Source: Dalbergia cochinchinensis
Lineage: Eukaryota > Streptophyta > Magnoliopsida > Fabales > Fabaceae
Assembly (NCBI GenBank): GCA_031216125.1
Contig: CM062368.1
Coordinates: 37,830,376-37,894,375 of the forward strand
DNA length: 64,000 nt
Direction: 5' to 3'
Position numbers and translations under genes: made by a program. A model generated the notes under the pieces. The model was not told the origin of the DNA, made no database searches, and saw only the letters and a list, made by a program, of their open reading frames with translations. This document shows positions 49,469-61,402 of the stretch, piece by piece. Numbering within the stretch: position 1 is the first letter of the stretch; every line of letters begins with the position of its first letter.

Positions 49469-52034
49469 CTTGCTTGGGTGAACTTGTATCATTTTGGGTT
49501 CATTTGCAAAGTGTAAGTTTTCAAAGAAACACTTCAAAGCTTCCTTTTCTCTCAAGTTCAAGTCTTCAAGTTCTTCATCCTCTTCTCTCATTCCAACCTC
49601 CTAATCACTAGGTAGGGATTTTCTTTCAAGAGTTCTTTAATTTAAAGTTCTTAATTTCTTTATGTGTTCTTAGTTTTTCTTGAATCCTTTCTAGAACTTC
49701 TTTTCTTTTCCTCTCCTCCTTGTGTTTCGGCCATGAGCCCTTTGAGAGCAAAGGAATGAGAGCTTGATGATGAGGTTCCATGATGATAATGTTCATCACT
49801 TGGATAATCTCTAAAGCTTGATCTTTGTTCTTAAGTTAAAGATGTTTTCTTTGTTCTTTCTTCTTGAACTTTGAAACCTTTCACTTTGATGATGTTTTAA
49901 ATTGGTTAACATGAACTCAATGATGAGAGCTCATGATGTTGGTGTTAATGCATCATCAAGATCATGATCTCTAGAGTTCCAAATGTTTCTTTTCTTCTCC
50001 AACAACTTTGGTTCTTCTTCCTTTTCTTTCTTTATGATTTTGGCCATGTTGGCCAAGGGAACTCACAATGGCTTGATGATGAGAGCTTCTAGATGATGAC
50101 TATGTGTTCATCACAATGAGGCCTCTAGAGCTTGAGTTTTAATAAAAAATTTTATTTAAGTTTATATTTCAAGAAAAGAAACTTTGTGTTTAAAGAACCC
50201 TTGAGGTTCACTCTTGTTTTTCGTTATCTTGTCATGATGAGTTTGGGTTGAGGTTTAAGTTCCTTTAAAGTCTTGTATGAGCTCTAATAAGAAATAAAAT
50301 GAACTAGCATTCATATTTAAATTTGAGCTTATACATTACATATTTATTTTGAGCTTTGCATTCATATTTAATTTTCAAGCCATCACCTAAAGTTAAAGGT
50401 TAAAGAATGGAGTGCATCTCATATTTATATTCTTGTCTAGCATATTTACCTTTCATCACTAAAGAACATAAAGATTTAAAATGAGGTTGCACTATCACCT
50501 AACTAAATCTCAAAGCCTTTCTATTTCGGTCTTAAAGTCGATTGTTGCTGGGCCTAGAGCACTAAAATAAAGAAATGAACTTGCATATTTATATTCCAAG
50601 TCTTTCATATTTATATTCCAAGTCTTGCATATTTATTTTAAGCCTTACATTTTTATATTCAAGTCTTGCATGTTTACTTTAAGTTCTCACTTTAATTTGT
50701 AATGAAGAATAAAAATGAAGTGCATATCATGTTTAAATTATGTCATCACTTAAGAGATCTTAGAGCTCAAAGACTTGCCCATTTTATCTCAAGTTAAAGT
50801 TTAATGAGGGAGCATTCTTTGAATGCATGATTTCGGCCATGAAGTGATGATGAACTTGGAATGAGTTTCATATAGCTTCAAGGACCAATAAGTCAAGTTT
50901 TAAGAATCCTTTTAAATTTTATGAATTTGTTTAAGTTTAAGACCAACAAGATTCTATGAATTTAACTCTCTTTTAAGGAGGGATTAAATGGTCACTAACC
51001 TAAGGATGTGTTTAGTCTCTTTGACATGATAAAATGGTTTGCAAAAGAGTTTAGAAGTCTTGAAAATGATTCCAATGGAAACTAGCAACTTATGTGTTTT
51101 AAAAATGTCAAGTTATGTATCTTTTGGAAACTTAATGTTTCGGTTCTTCCATGATGTGTTTGGTGCCATGTGATGATGTTTGATGTGTTTGAATGAGTAA
51201 AAAATTATGTATGATGAAGTAGGAACATTTCTATGCAAGATAGAGAAGAAACTAGCTTTCTAGGAAAAACCGTAAAGTCAAGATTTAGCATAGTTTTATC
51301 CCATTTAGTTATGGACACTGCCCAAACTGTTTTAATGGGAATATAATCAGATTAGGATTGATTAATCATGAAAAATTTGGTTTCATTTGAAGTAGGAATG
51401 AATTTTGGCACCTATAGAGAAACTAGTAACTAGAAAATCGTAATTCTAGAACTCCTAGAACATTTAATTCTTAGAATCTGTCCAGCAACCTTATAATGTA
51501 GAGAACATGGTTTATAATTAGTTCCTTGATATAGGAATGACTCATAATTGGTTTAGGTTTAACTTATAGCGCCTTAGGCGAAGACAAAACCAAGAAAGGG
51601 TCTAAAACGCAAGTTCTAGAACCCCGTAATCATAAGTTTATAACGCTGCCCCTAAGGAATGGTGATGTTCAGATTTAATTGAAAGCATAAATAAATGATA
51701 AGTTTTGATAAGAGAGAACCCTTAGGTGCATAAAAGTTTGATAAGAGATGATAGGTTAACTACATCACGAGTTTAAGACCCGTAAGGGTCAGAGCATAAA
51801 ATACCGTAGGCCCAAGTGCATAACGAACTTTTAATGTTGCTTGTGAAAATATGAGGATGATTATGTGAATGCATGAAATTATGATGAAGGATGCATGTTT
51901 GATTGACTTATGTGGCATAAAGAAGAATTTGGAAGAAATTGGACATGCTACAGTTATGCCGTCAAATTTCTGACAAATTCGGGACTCAGAAAGTTTTGAA
52001 AACCTATGAAAGTTTTTATGAGGTACTAAGATGG

Positions 52035-52142
52035 GTTCTCGGATGACACCGGTTTGGCCGAGTACCTCCAGAGAACTCATGTGACATCGGTACCAAGATT
52101 TAATTCTTGGGTGACACCGGTTCGGCCGAGCACCCCCAAGAA
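52035..52142 (+). other. Pair of conserved hairpins in LTR copy 1
   Basis: First hairpin 52035-52076: outer arms GTTCTC and GAGAAC. Second 52104-52142: arms TTCTTGGG and CCCAAGAA. Both enclose a nearly identical core, GACACCGGTT(T/C)GGCCGAG, holding the palindrome CGGCCG (TGGCCG in the first). A third, degraded version follows at about 52270-52308. Confidence 0.75.
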
Positions 52143-52196
52143 ATGCCCCCTAGCCCGTACTGGATAAGTCGGGATTATGTTTATGATTATGTTATG

Positions 52197-52236
52197 CTTA
52201 TCGAGATTGATAAGTAAGAACTAGTGACGACTAGTT
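52197..52236 (+). other. Two adjacent small hairpins in LTR copy 1
   Basis: CTTATCGAGATTGATAAG (52197-52214, six-base stem) is followed by AACTAGTGACGACTAGTT (52219-52236, seven-base stem around GACG). Both recur in inverse orientation in the copy at about 62400-62450. The second recurs in copy 2 at about 56510-56530. Confidence 0.65.
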
Positions 52237-52640
52237 GAGGTATGAGCTCATAACCTAGAGATGTGACACGTTACGGTGACCGGTTCGGCCAAGCACCCCT
52301 AGAGTGCTTGTCTTTTAGGGTGGCCTATGAGGAAGTTATGATGATTATGTCACAAAGAGAATTTAATTGCCACTTTATGCCACTATTATGATGTTCTTAT
52401 AGATATGATGATTATTCTTGTACTAAGTAGAGCCATGCATACATCCTTTAATATGTTTGCATCCATGACATTAAGAATCATGCTAAAATGAATGGACCTT
52501 GGCTAAATTATGTTTTAGAACCTAAAAATGGACTTAATGCATGCTCACTTATTTTGTTTACTAAACCCAAGGTTCCTGAGGACGTAGATGATGACACCTA
52601 GGTAGTAGGAGGCCCTACTGAGATTCTTTAGCAAGATTCT

Positions 52641-55600
52641 TGTAATGCCCCGATTTTCTGTCTGAGTGGAAAATGACCGAAATGCCCCTGAGGTCATTTT
52701 CGGCCCGGAATTCGAGGATGGCCGACCCGGCAGTCCTCGAAGGGCCAACTCAATGTTTGAAGGGGATTGAATGACCCTTGAGTGGTTCCGGAGGCGAAAG
52801 TCTCATTTGCCACAGGTTCGGGTCAACATGACCAAAATACCCCTATAGCGTTTTACGCGGGTAAAGGTGCCGTTTGAGCCCGGAACTTTCCCCCGAGGTT
52901 TAAAAACATGTTTTCATGTGTCTAGAGGTCTCTGTTCAAGTCCTGGTGGCCCCGGGCAGTTTTAGTGCAAAATTACGATTTTACCCCTAGAATAGTGTTT
53001 TTGAGCTTAATGACGTAATTAAGCAAATCTAAGCAATATTAGGCTCTAAACGAAGATTAATTTATTTCCCTAATTAATCTAGAGTCAAAATAATTTATTA
53101 AAGTTAATTAGAACCTAAAATTGCTTAGATTAAACTTAAATCCCTTTTTAGAACTCAAGACTCCTAGTCTTGGAATCTTAAATAGTGTTTTCTCTCTCCA
53201 ATTCCTTAAATCAAGAAAATGTGTCTAGAGTTGTTTAGACTCTAAATTGAGGATTTAACTCACTAATGGTGCAAGACCACTCCTTAATTATGTCTAGACC
53301 ACCTTAATTATCCATTTCCCTTACCTAAACACTTTCTTACAAATTCCTAATCTTAAGCATAATCAAAGATACACCTAAACACAACTCTAAACCACAATTA
53401 AAATGCAACTAAACCTCTCCCAAATCTGATGCACATGGCCGAAATTCTCTTCCTCATTGACCACATGTTTAATTATTTTCTCACTCAAAGAACCATGCTT
53501 GAGGCCATACCTTGAACCATACCTCACCATACTTTGAGCCATACCTCACCATGCCTCAAGACCACATTATCTCACCTCATGGAACTCATGGACTGCACTC
53601 CCCTTGGCCGAAAATGCATCAGCCCCTCACCCCTTCCATTTGCTTCATTTCTCTATAAATAGAATGCCTTGAGGAGCTTGCACCACTTTTAGATCATTTG
53701 CTAAGTTTAGGAACACTCAAAGCTTTTCTTTTTCTCTCAAAGTTCTTGTGTTCTTCAAGTTCTTGGAGTTCTTCAAGTTCTTCATCTTCTTCATCTTCTT
53801 TATCTTCTTCTTCCATCTTCAAGTTCATCACATCAAGTAGGGATTTTCTTTCATGTATTCTTTTCTTTAAAGTTCTTGTTTCAAGCTTGATGTTCATAGT
53901 TTCTCTTGATTCTTTTTAGAACTTCTTTTCTTCTCCTTGTTCCTTCCCATTTTCGGCCATAGGCCTTAGAGAACAAAGGAATGAGAGCTTGATGATGAGA
54001 GTTTCATGATGATGTTCATCACTTGAAACAAACTCTAGAGCTTGATCTTTGTTCTTGAGCAAAAATGTGTCTAGTTTTTCCTTTCTTGAACTCTTGAGAA
54101 CTTTAGCTTTAATGATGTTTTAAAATGGCTCTATGAACTCAATGATGAGGACTCATGATGTTGGTGTTAATATATCATCAAGATCATGAACTTTAGAGTT
54201 TTAAAATGTTCCTTTTTCTTCTTGAAGATTTCGGCCATTACCTTAAATTTTCTAAGCTTCATGGTTTGATTTCCTAAAAATATTATGTTGAGTTTCAAGA
54301 ACTCTAAGCTTGACTTTACCTTGTTGGATGAGTTTGGGTTATGGTTTAAGTTCCTTTAAAGTCTTGTTAAGAGCTCTAGAGAGATAAAATGAACTTGCAT
54401 AATTTATCTTATGATTGCACTCATGTTTACATTCTTGTTATGCACCTTTACTTTCTAGCTATCACTTAAGAATATAAAGATTAAAATGGAACTTTTATCA
54501 TCACTTAATTTAATTCTCAAAGCCTTTCTATTTCGGCCTTAAAGTTGATTGTTGTTGGGCCTAGAGCACTAAAATAAAGAATTGAACTTGCATTATCACC
54601 TAATTAATTTCTCGAATGCCTATCTATTTCGGCCTTAAAGTCGATTGTTGTTGGGCCAAGAGCACTAAAATAAAGAATTGAACCTTGCATCTTTACTTTC
54701 AAGCTTGCACGTCTAAAGTTTATGCCTCGCATATTTACTTTCAAGCTTGCACGTTTAAGTTTATGCCTTGCATATTTAAATTTAAGTCATCACATTACTT
54801 TGTAAGCAAGATTAAAAATGAAAAGCATGAGCACGTTTAGTTTATGTCGAAACTTAAGAACCTAGAGCTCAAAGACTTGCCCATTTCATTCCAAGTTAAA
54901 GTTTAATGTGAATGCATTCCTTGAATGCATAATTTCGGCCAAGTAGTGATGATGGACTTGCAATGAGTTTTCATCTAGCTACTAGGACCAATAGTCTATG
55001 TTTTAAGTTTTCCTTAAAGCTTTACAAATCTTTATAAGGTTATGTCATCACAAGTTGTGATTTTATTATCTTTTAGGGGATGGAATATGTTTTGGTCAGT
55101 GACCTAAGGCTTCTCTTAGCCTTTTGATGAATTAAAGTGTTTTGCAAAGAGTTTTAGAAGTTCTAGATCGATTCCGAGAGAAACTAGTTAACTTATGAAT
55201 CTAGAAACGTCAACTTAACTCTCTCAATTAAGTTAAATGTTTTCGGTTTTGATATGATGAGTGTGATGCCATATGATGATGTTTTGATGTGTTGGAATGT
55301 GTGAAAATATCATGTAACGATGTAGAAGCGATCCTATGCATGATAGGTAAGAAACTAGCTAATTAGAAATACCGTAAAGCTAGAATTTAACATAGTTTTG
55401 ACCCATTTGTTTATGGAACTTATCCAAACTGTTTTAATGGGAGCATAATCAGATTAGGATTGTTTAGACATGAAAAACTTGGTAACATTTGGATTAGAAT
55501 CGAATTCTAGCACCTATAGGGAAACTAGTAACTAGAAAACCGTAAAAGTGCAAGTTTAGAACTCTTAGAACATTTATTTTTTTGGAATCTGTCCAGCACC

Positions 55601-57508
55601 CTTACAACATGATAAACGTGATTAATAATTAGTTATTAAGCATAGGAATGCCTCATAATTGATTTATATTTAATTCATAGCGCCTTAGGCGAAGACGGAA
55701 CCGAGAAAGGGTCTAAAACGTAAGTTCTAGAACCCCGTAATCACAAGTTAGGAATTCTGCCCTATGCTATTCAGATTTAAGTGTGAACATGAGGATGATG
55801 AATGATGTTTAATTATGAGCCCTTAGGTGCATAAAATATGAGCGACGGATGTTAGAGAACCATATCTCATGATTAAGACCCGTAAAGGTCAAAGCATAAG
55901 CTACCGTAAGGATAAACGTTTGAATGTTCTATGATGATGCATGTGGTATGTAAATGATGATGATGTTATTCATATGAGGAATTCAAGAGGTTCTATGTTT
56001 ATGAGAGTATATAGTGTTGATATGTTGATGCTCACGCCATGATGCGTTATGCAAAATTATGATATTATGATGCTTATGATGCACACGATGATGATGCCTT
56101 ATGTTGGTTTTGAATGGCTATGCATGCTCTATAAGTTTGGTGGCATAAAACAAGTTTGATGGAAATCCGGTGTACGCTGCGTTCTGTCAATTTCCCATCA
56201 AACTTGAGCACTTGAGAAAAAGTTTGTGAAAACTCCTGGGTGACACCGGTTCGGCCGAGCACCCCCAGGATAGGTTCTGGGTGACACCGGTTCGGCCGAG
56301 CACTCCCAGAACAGATGTGACAAAATCGAGATGCATTTCTCCCGCTACGGTGGGGAGGAAACAAATCCGTGAGGGTATTGACATTGAGCTTGCCAAAGTG
56401 GACAATTCACTGTGTACTAGATACCAGTAGAGCGTTTCAAAGGAGGAAATGATCCTAAGATAGGTGATCCAAGAAAGTTATGTATACCCCCTCTATTAGC
56501 CCATATTAAATCTAGTGACGACTAGTTAGGATTGAGCTCATTCCTAGGCGATAGGTGAGATGTAGTTTGGTGACCAGATTATCGTGGGCGGTGAATCGGT
56601 TGGACTTTTGGTGGATATGTTAAGAGGGTGGTCTTTAAGAAAAAGAACTTAAGAGTTTTATTTATAAGAAAGATATCACATGAAAATTTCTATGCCTCTT
56701 TATGCCACATATATGATTCTTGTTCCTTTATGATGTGCCCAAGTATTACGATTTTCGTGTTAATGTGCATATGGTATTTGTCATGCATTCATCAAATATC
56801 TGTTGCATTCATGTCATTAAGACACATACTAAAAGACACCCACTACGGATAAATAGAGTTGTAAAGCCTAAAACCAATCCTTATGCATGTACACCTTTTT
56901 CATAATTAAAACCGAGGTGGCTGGGGACGACGACAATGACACTAGTGTTAGAGTCGGGAATCCCTACTGAGAATCTCGAATGAGTTTCTCATCCCTTCCT
57001 TTTCTTCCGTGTCGTCTCTAGACGAGGATTACAACGAGGCTCGTGACTTCTTTTGAGGCGCGCGCTTAAGGGACGCACTAGCAGATGGAGCAGAGGGTCG
57101 CTGCGGAGGCATAGATAGCTTAGCTTTTGGGTTGACACTTATCTAACCTCATAGGTGGATAAGGATGACTTCACTTGTATGGGCATGTTTTGATGTAAAT
57201 GATGGTACAATGATGTTAGTAGTCTATGTATCTACGAAGATGTGATGATTTTATGATTGTTATGTATAATACTATATTTCATGAGTATCAATGGTGTGGT
57301 TACTTTTTCTTGCACGTGATGGTTATGACGAACGTTAGGTTAGTGCGCGGCTCGCGTTTTGCTTTCAAGTTTCAAAAAGAAAAATTTATTCATATTTTCC
57401 GCTAAGTATTTTAATGAAAGGTTGTAAGGAATGAGACTAAAAGAGTAATAGACCAATGATTAACCTAAATATGTTCTAGAGTATTAGGTTATAAATTAGG
57501 ATGTTACA
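52641..57508 (+). mobile_element. Solo LTR copy 2 (4868 bp), youngest insertion in the nest
   Basis: It starts TGTAATGCCCCGATTTTC and ends AATTAGGATGTTACA. It is flanked by a perfect 5-bp duplication ATTCT (52636-52640 and 57509-57513). The flanks join into the sequence that is uninterrupted in the inverted copy at about 61980, proving insertion into copy 1. It aligns with copy 1 over most of its length. It lacks the 177-codon cassette and has a different GC-rich stretch at about 56990-57150 in that place. TATA box at 53652-53662. Confidence 0.88.
56234..56312 (+). other. Pair of conserved hairpins in LTR copy 2
   Basis: 56234-56270 has arms TCCTGGG and CCCAGGA. 56274-56312 has arms GTTCTGGG and CCCAGAAC. 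Both have the core TGACACCGGTTCGGCCGAG with the CGGCCG palindrome. The arms differ from each other and from those in copy 1, but each pair stays complementary. Confidence 0.75.
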
Positions 57509-57550
57509 ATTCTCACTCCCTCTATCTCTTTCTTTCCGTCACGTCTTCAG

Positions 57551-58084
57551 ATGGCGACGTTCGTGGTTTTTGTGGACACCCCAACTTGGGAGGTACATCA
57601 TGATTCGGACCACGGGTCATACCATTTTGTGGGCCGCTGCGTCGTTCGAGTGTTTATGTTCGTTGGACGGCCCTTTAATCACCCCGTACATAGCCACTGA
57701 TTCTCTCCTGTCTCACCCTACGGCGACGACTTCGTGTTCGAGCGCGCACGTCCTCGAGAGGAGCGGATCCGCCGTACCCCACCGACGGCCTTAGCCATCC
57801 GGGACTACCCACAATATGTACCCCGCTCGCCCTCATCATTCTCCGAGACGGACCCTTAGGAGGATTCTGCCACTCAGGTACCCTCCGAGGGATCCTCCCC
57901 CACTGTGCCGATGGACGTTGGGGAGGGTAGCGAGGCTTCCGTCGCTCAGCCAGTACGTGGAGGATGGGTGAGGACGACTCCCCGCCGTAGAGCTCACGTC
58001 CGACCGATGCAGCGTATTGCCACCCCGACCGAGATCGCCTAGTGGATCGGGTACATCCCTCCTTTCCAGAGAGGCCCGCAGTAG
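57551..58084 (+). pseudogene. 177-codon reading frame of unknown function inside LTR copy 1
   Basis: The frame starts ATGGCGACGTTCGTG and ends with TAG at 58082-58084. It starts MATFVVFVDTPTWEVHHDSD and contains YHFVGRCVVRVFMFVGRP, an arginine-rich segment (ARPREERIRRTPP) and a C-terminal WIGYIPPF block. In-frame stops occur at about codons 50, 100 and 167 in this copy. Each of these positions is a sense codon in the inverted copy (61403-61936), which has its own stops elsewhere, and the two copies have identical length without any frameshift. The DNA is GC-rich relative to the LTR. A pyrimidine tract and CAG immediately precede the ATG, like a 3' splice site. I recognise no domain, and a Gag or polymerase origin is not evident. 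Confidence 0.6.
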
Positions 58085-58276
58085 GAGACAACCGTCGCGG
58101 TTCTGGTGCTCGAGCTTGACTAGGCTAGGATGGCCTTCTTTTGTCTTTGGGGCTATCCAATTATAGGCGCACTAGAGTTAGGAGAGTTTCTTTTATCACC
58201 TTTGTTGTGCTTTCGTTTCCATGTATTTTCATTCTAGTTGTACTAAACTAAGTCTCGCTCTTTATGAGTGAGCATG

Positions 58277-58278
<2 letters not shown>

Positions 58279-58313
<35 letters not shown>
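58279..58313. repeat. (AT)n microsatellite in LTR copy 1
   Basis: About 34 bp of alternating AT. A similar tract sits in the related minus-strand copy at 47996-48027. Confidence 0.9.
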
Positions 58314-58317
<4 letters not shown>

Positions 58318-58524
58318 TGCAGTTCAATATAATTGTGATGTGCCTTTACTCGCTATGTGTTATGATGAGATGTTTGCTTTACTCACTTTGCTTTTATAAT
58401 TCAAAAAAAAATTTACCATTATTTCTGCTAAGTATTTTAAAGTAATAAGGAAGCTATGGCGTAACAGACTAATGATTAACCTAATTATGTTCTAGAGTAT
58501 TGGGTTAAAAATTAGGATGTTACA

Positions 58525-59036
58525 GGAATACAAAAACATATAGGGTGAGAATTATACAATTCTCAGTAGGGGAACTCCCCAATTACACAATCATAATGTT
58601 ATCGTCATCGCTCCAGCCACTTCAGTTTATTAAGAAAATGTGATCAAACAATATTTATTAAAGGTTCATTTTAAAGTTCAAAAACCATTTCTTCTGAAGT
58701 GGATAGCTTCGATTACTTAGTGCACATATATCATATAGTTAATAATCCTAGTCAAGCAATTAGATACGATATGAGTATGCATACGCCAAATATAGTGAAC
58801 TTATCTCAAAGTGACCTAGTTTCACTTGGTCCACAGAACTCAACTCGGTGCATTTTTCTTTTTTCATCGACATAGGAAAGACTTAATTTATACCCAATGG
58901 ATATTTTCCATAAAATGGTATTTATAATGGATCATACCACACAAGGAAAATAGACTGTTTATCAGGACTGAGCTCATTCTTATACGTGATCATCAGACTT
59001 CATTTTTTACCTTTTCTGAATCACACACAGATCTAT
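58525..59036 (-). mobile_element. Oldest long-LTR copy, second part, minus orientation
   Basis: This continues the copy that begins at 47734 and is split by copy 1. Positions 58585-58630 match the reverse complement of the copy 2 stretch 56910-56985. Beyond about 58700 similarity becomes too weak for me to follow, so the right boundary is approximate. Confidence 0.5.
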
Positions 59037-60942
59037 TGAGAGCGCAAAGTTTTGGGTTCCATTCTATTTTCAAAAGGTTGAGCAAAAAAGAGAGTAAGAT
59101 GTTTATGTCACCACTTAATTAACTTAAGTTCAAGACTTACCTCTTTCAACCTTAAAGTTGATCGGTGATTTAGAATGGTTACTCTAAATAGGAGCCTTGA
59201 GCACTAAAAGAAAGAAATGGAAATGCATTCATATTTATTTTCCAAGTTATCACCTAAATTTTAAAGATTAAAATAAAGCTTGCATTAGTATGTTTATGTT
59301 TATGTCATCACTTAACTAATTAAAGTTCAAGACTTACCCCTTTCAACCTTAAAGTTGATCGGTATTTTAGAGTAAATACTCTAAATAGGAGTCTTGGGCA
59401 TTAAAACTAGAGAAATGGAAATGCATTCATATTTATTTTCCAAGTTTTCAACTAAGTCCTAAAGGTTATATTTCCATCTTTCGAAAGGAATAAAATTTGG
59501 TTCTAAGAATGTTCTTTAACTAGGAATTAATTTTAGAAAGACTAGTTACTAGAAATGCTTTACATTACAACTTTGCATGCTTTTGAAATATTACATTTTC
59601 GGTTTCATGGACATTGGTCATTACAAATATGTTTTGAGTGTAAAAGAAATAAAGTTCTTAAGATTTCCCTTATTGATGATGAATCTTAACTTTGAGTCAT
59701 GTAAGTCAATTTTGAAATATTTAAGGATTCAAGACGGGAAAAATGTGTTCCTAAGTGATCTTTGAAAGAAACTATTGGTTTTTAAAGGAAGATTTGATTT
59801 GGTTAAAACAAAGGCATTTTGATTTCCAAGGAAAAGTTGGAATGATGTTCAAAATGGTTTTAGAAAGAATGAGTAGCTTGAGGAATGTCAAAACTTGGGT
59901 TTTTCTTGCTTTGGGGTTGTGGGTAATCGATTTACCAGGGGGATGTAATCGATTACCAGGGGTCTTGCAACACTCGGATATGATATTTGGCTTGAATAAT
60001 CAATTACAATCTCATGTAATCGATTACTTAGATGTTCTTGAGGCCCAGAATACAATTTCAACATTGGTAATCAATTACACAGTCTATGTAATCAATTACC
60101 AAGAGCTAAAATGTGTCTGCTTTGAAAAACTAGCCTGTGTAATTGATTACACAACCAATGTAATTGATTACCAGAACCTCAAGCATCCTTGTTTTGAAAA
60201 TTTGAACTATGTAATCCATTATAAGGCTCATGTAATCGATTACCAGGACCTGAAATGTGTGAATAAGTGCTTCTCCACTTGTATAACATGATTTGGTGAC
60301 CTAGCGTGCTTATTCTTGGATTACGAACATGATGGTTCATAGTTATTGAATATATATCCTGTATGCATAGCATGTGCATTAGCTGAGTCCGGTTCTTGAC
60401 TTCCCACATATTGGGTAGGAGCATGTTTATTTCGATACAAATATGCTTGTGGATATATATATATATATATATGCAAAGGATGTGAAGCATGCTTGTGTGA
60501 CCAATTGCATGACATGTTATGATTATACACATTGATCGAGATGCATGATTTATAAAGATTTATGAGCATGACATATTGATTAACAAGTTATGATTGCATT
60601 GCATCTCCATTGAACATGTCATGGTTAAAGGTGACCTAAAACACTCAGAAATGATCCTTTCATAACGAGCTGGGCTCAGCATAAGGTGATCTTAAGGAAT
60701 TGCTTATTGAGAGGATGAGCGTACTTATCGAGAGGATAAGTATTCCTATGCCTCCATCCCGTACTCTGAGATGGAGCCAGGAATTTGCTTATCGAGAGGA
60801 TAAGCGTACTTATCAAGAGGATAAGTATAAGCTAGTGATGACTAGTAAAGTATAAGCTCATAACCTAGAATCTTTCGAGAGGGGAGAAATTATAGGGCAG
60901 CCCCTAAATAAAACAAATAAAAACTTAAGTCACCTCTAAAAT
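59037..60942 (+). mobile_element. Diverged plus-strand LTR-family fragment with local repeats
   Basis: Blocks such as TTTCAACCTTAAAGTTGATCGG and GAGCACTAAAAGAAAGAAATGG correspond to TTTCGG(C/T)CTTAAAGTCGATTG and GAGCACTAAAATAAAGAA of copies 1 and 2 in the same orientation. A tandem duplication of about 190 bp (59100-59270, 59293-59460) lies inside. CTTATCGAGAGGATAAG-type hairpins occur four times (60702-60830), followed by GTGATGACTAGT. The boundaries are not defined by target duplications. Confidence 0.5.
59924..60243. repeat. Tandem array of paired GTAATCGATTAC palindromes
   Basis: Five units start near 59924, 59996, 60063, 60135 and 60208 (period about 71 bp). Each unit carries two copies, about 21 bp apart, of a near-palindrome TGTAAT(C/T)(G/A)ATTAC, ten sites in all. 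Intervening sequence is less conserved than the palindromes. The array falls in a 178-codon open frame (59755-60291) that would encode a repeated VIDY...VIDYQ peptide, but I regard that frame as a by-product of the repeat. Confidence 0.85.
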
Positions 60943-61402
60943 TGTAAGATCCTAATTTTTAACCCAATACTCTAGAACATATTTAGGTTAATCATTAGGC
61001 GGTTACATCATAGTCTCCTTTTTACTTTAAAATACTTAGCGGAAATACTGGTAAATTTTTTTTTGAATTATAAAAGCAAAGTGAGAGCCACGCGACTTGG
61101 TGAACAATAAAGCATGAAAGGAAATAAAGCAAGCATCTCATAACACATAACATAAAGCAAGTAAAGGCACATCACGATAAAACTGAAATGCATAGTTATA
61201 CATAATATGATATGCCCACTTATGAAGAGTGAGGCTTAGTTTAGTACAACTAAAATAAAAAGACATGGAAAACGAAAGTACAACAAAGGCATAAAAAGAA
61301 ACTCTCCTAACTCTGGTGCGCCTACAAATAAATAGCCTAAAGACAAAAGAAGGCTATCCTAGCCTAGTCAAAGCTCAGGCACCAGAACACGATGGTCGCC
61401 TC

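Larger units (their letters stand above)
48451..58524 (+). mobile_element. Solo LTR copy 1 (about 5.2 kb), interrupted by copy 2
   Basis: It starts TGTAACGCCCCGATTTT and ends AATTAGGATGTTACA (58524), with TG...CA ends extended to the inverted hexamer TGTAAC/GTTACA. It is flanked by GGAAC (48446-48450) and GGAAT (58525-58529), a 4-of-5 target duplication. Its own sequence is 48451-52640 plus 57514-58524. The rest is copy 2 and its 5-bp duplication. With neither an internal region nor a second LTR, it is best read as a solo LTR of a Ty3/gypsy-like family, but the superfamily is not proven. Confidence 0.8.

Noticed and set aside
53694..53897. Minus-strand open frame with a run of Glu/Asp
   Set aside because: It is the reverse reading of a CTT/TCA-rich leader stretch in LTR copy 2. 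The equivalent region of copy 1 is not open in the same way.
57675..58091. 138-codon minus-strand frame opposite the LTR cassette
   Set aside because: In the other copy the matching strand is not better preserved than the sense frame, and the sense frame explains the lack of indels.
59924..60243. CRISPR-like regular repeat array
   Set aside because: The repeats are palindromic pairs in plant nuclear DNA, the spacers are related to each other, and no cas genes exist.
59755..60291. 178-codon open frame with repeated VIDY motifs
   Set aside because: The repetition follows from the DNA palindrome array. There is no independent sign of coding and no known domain.
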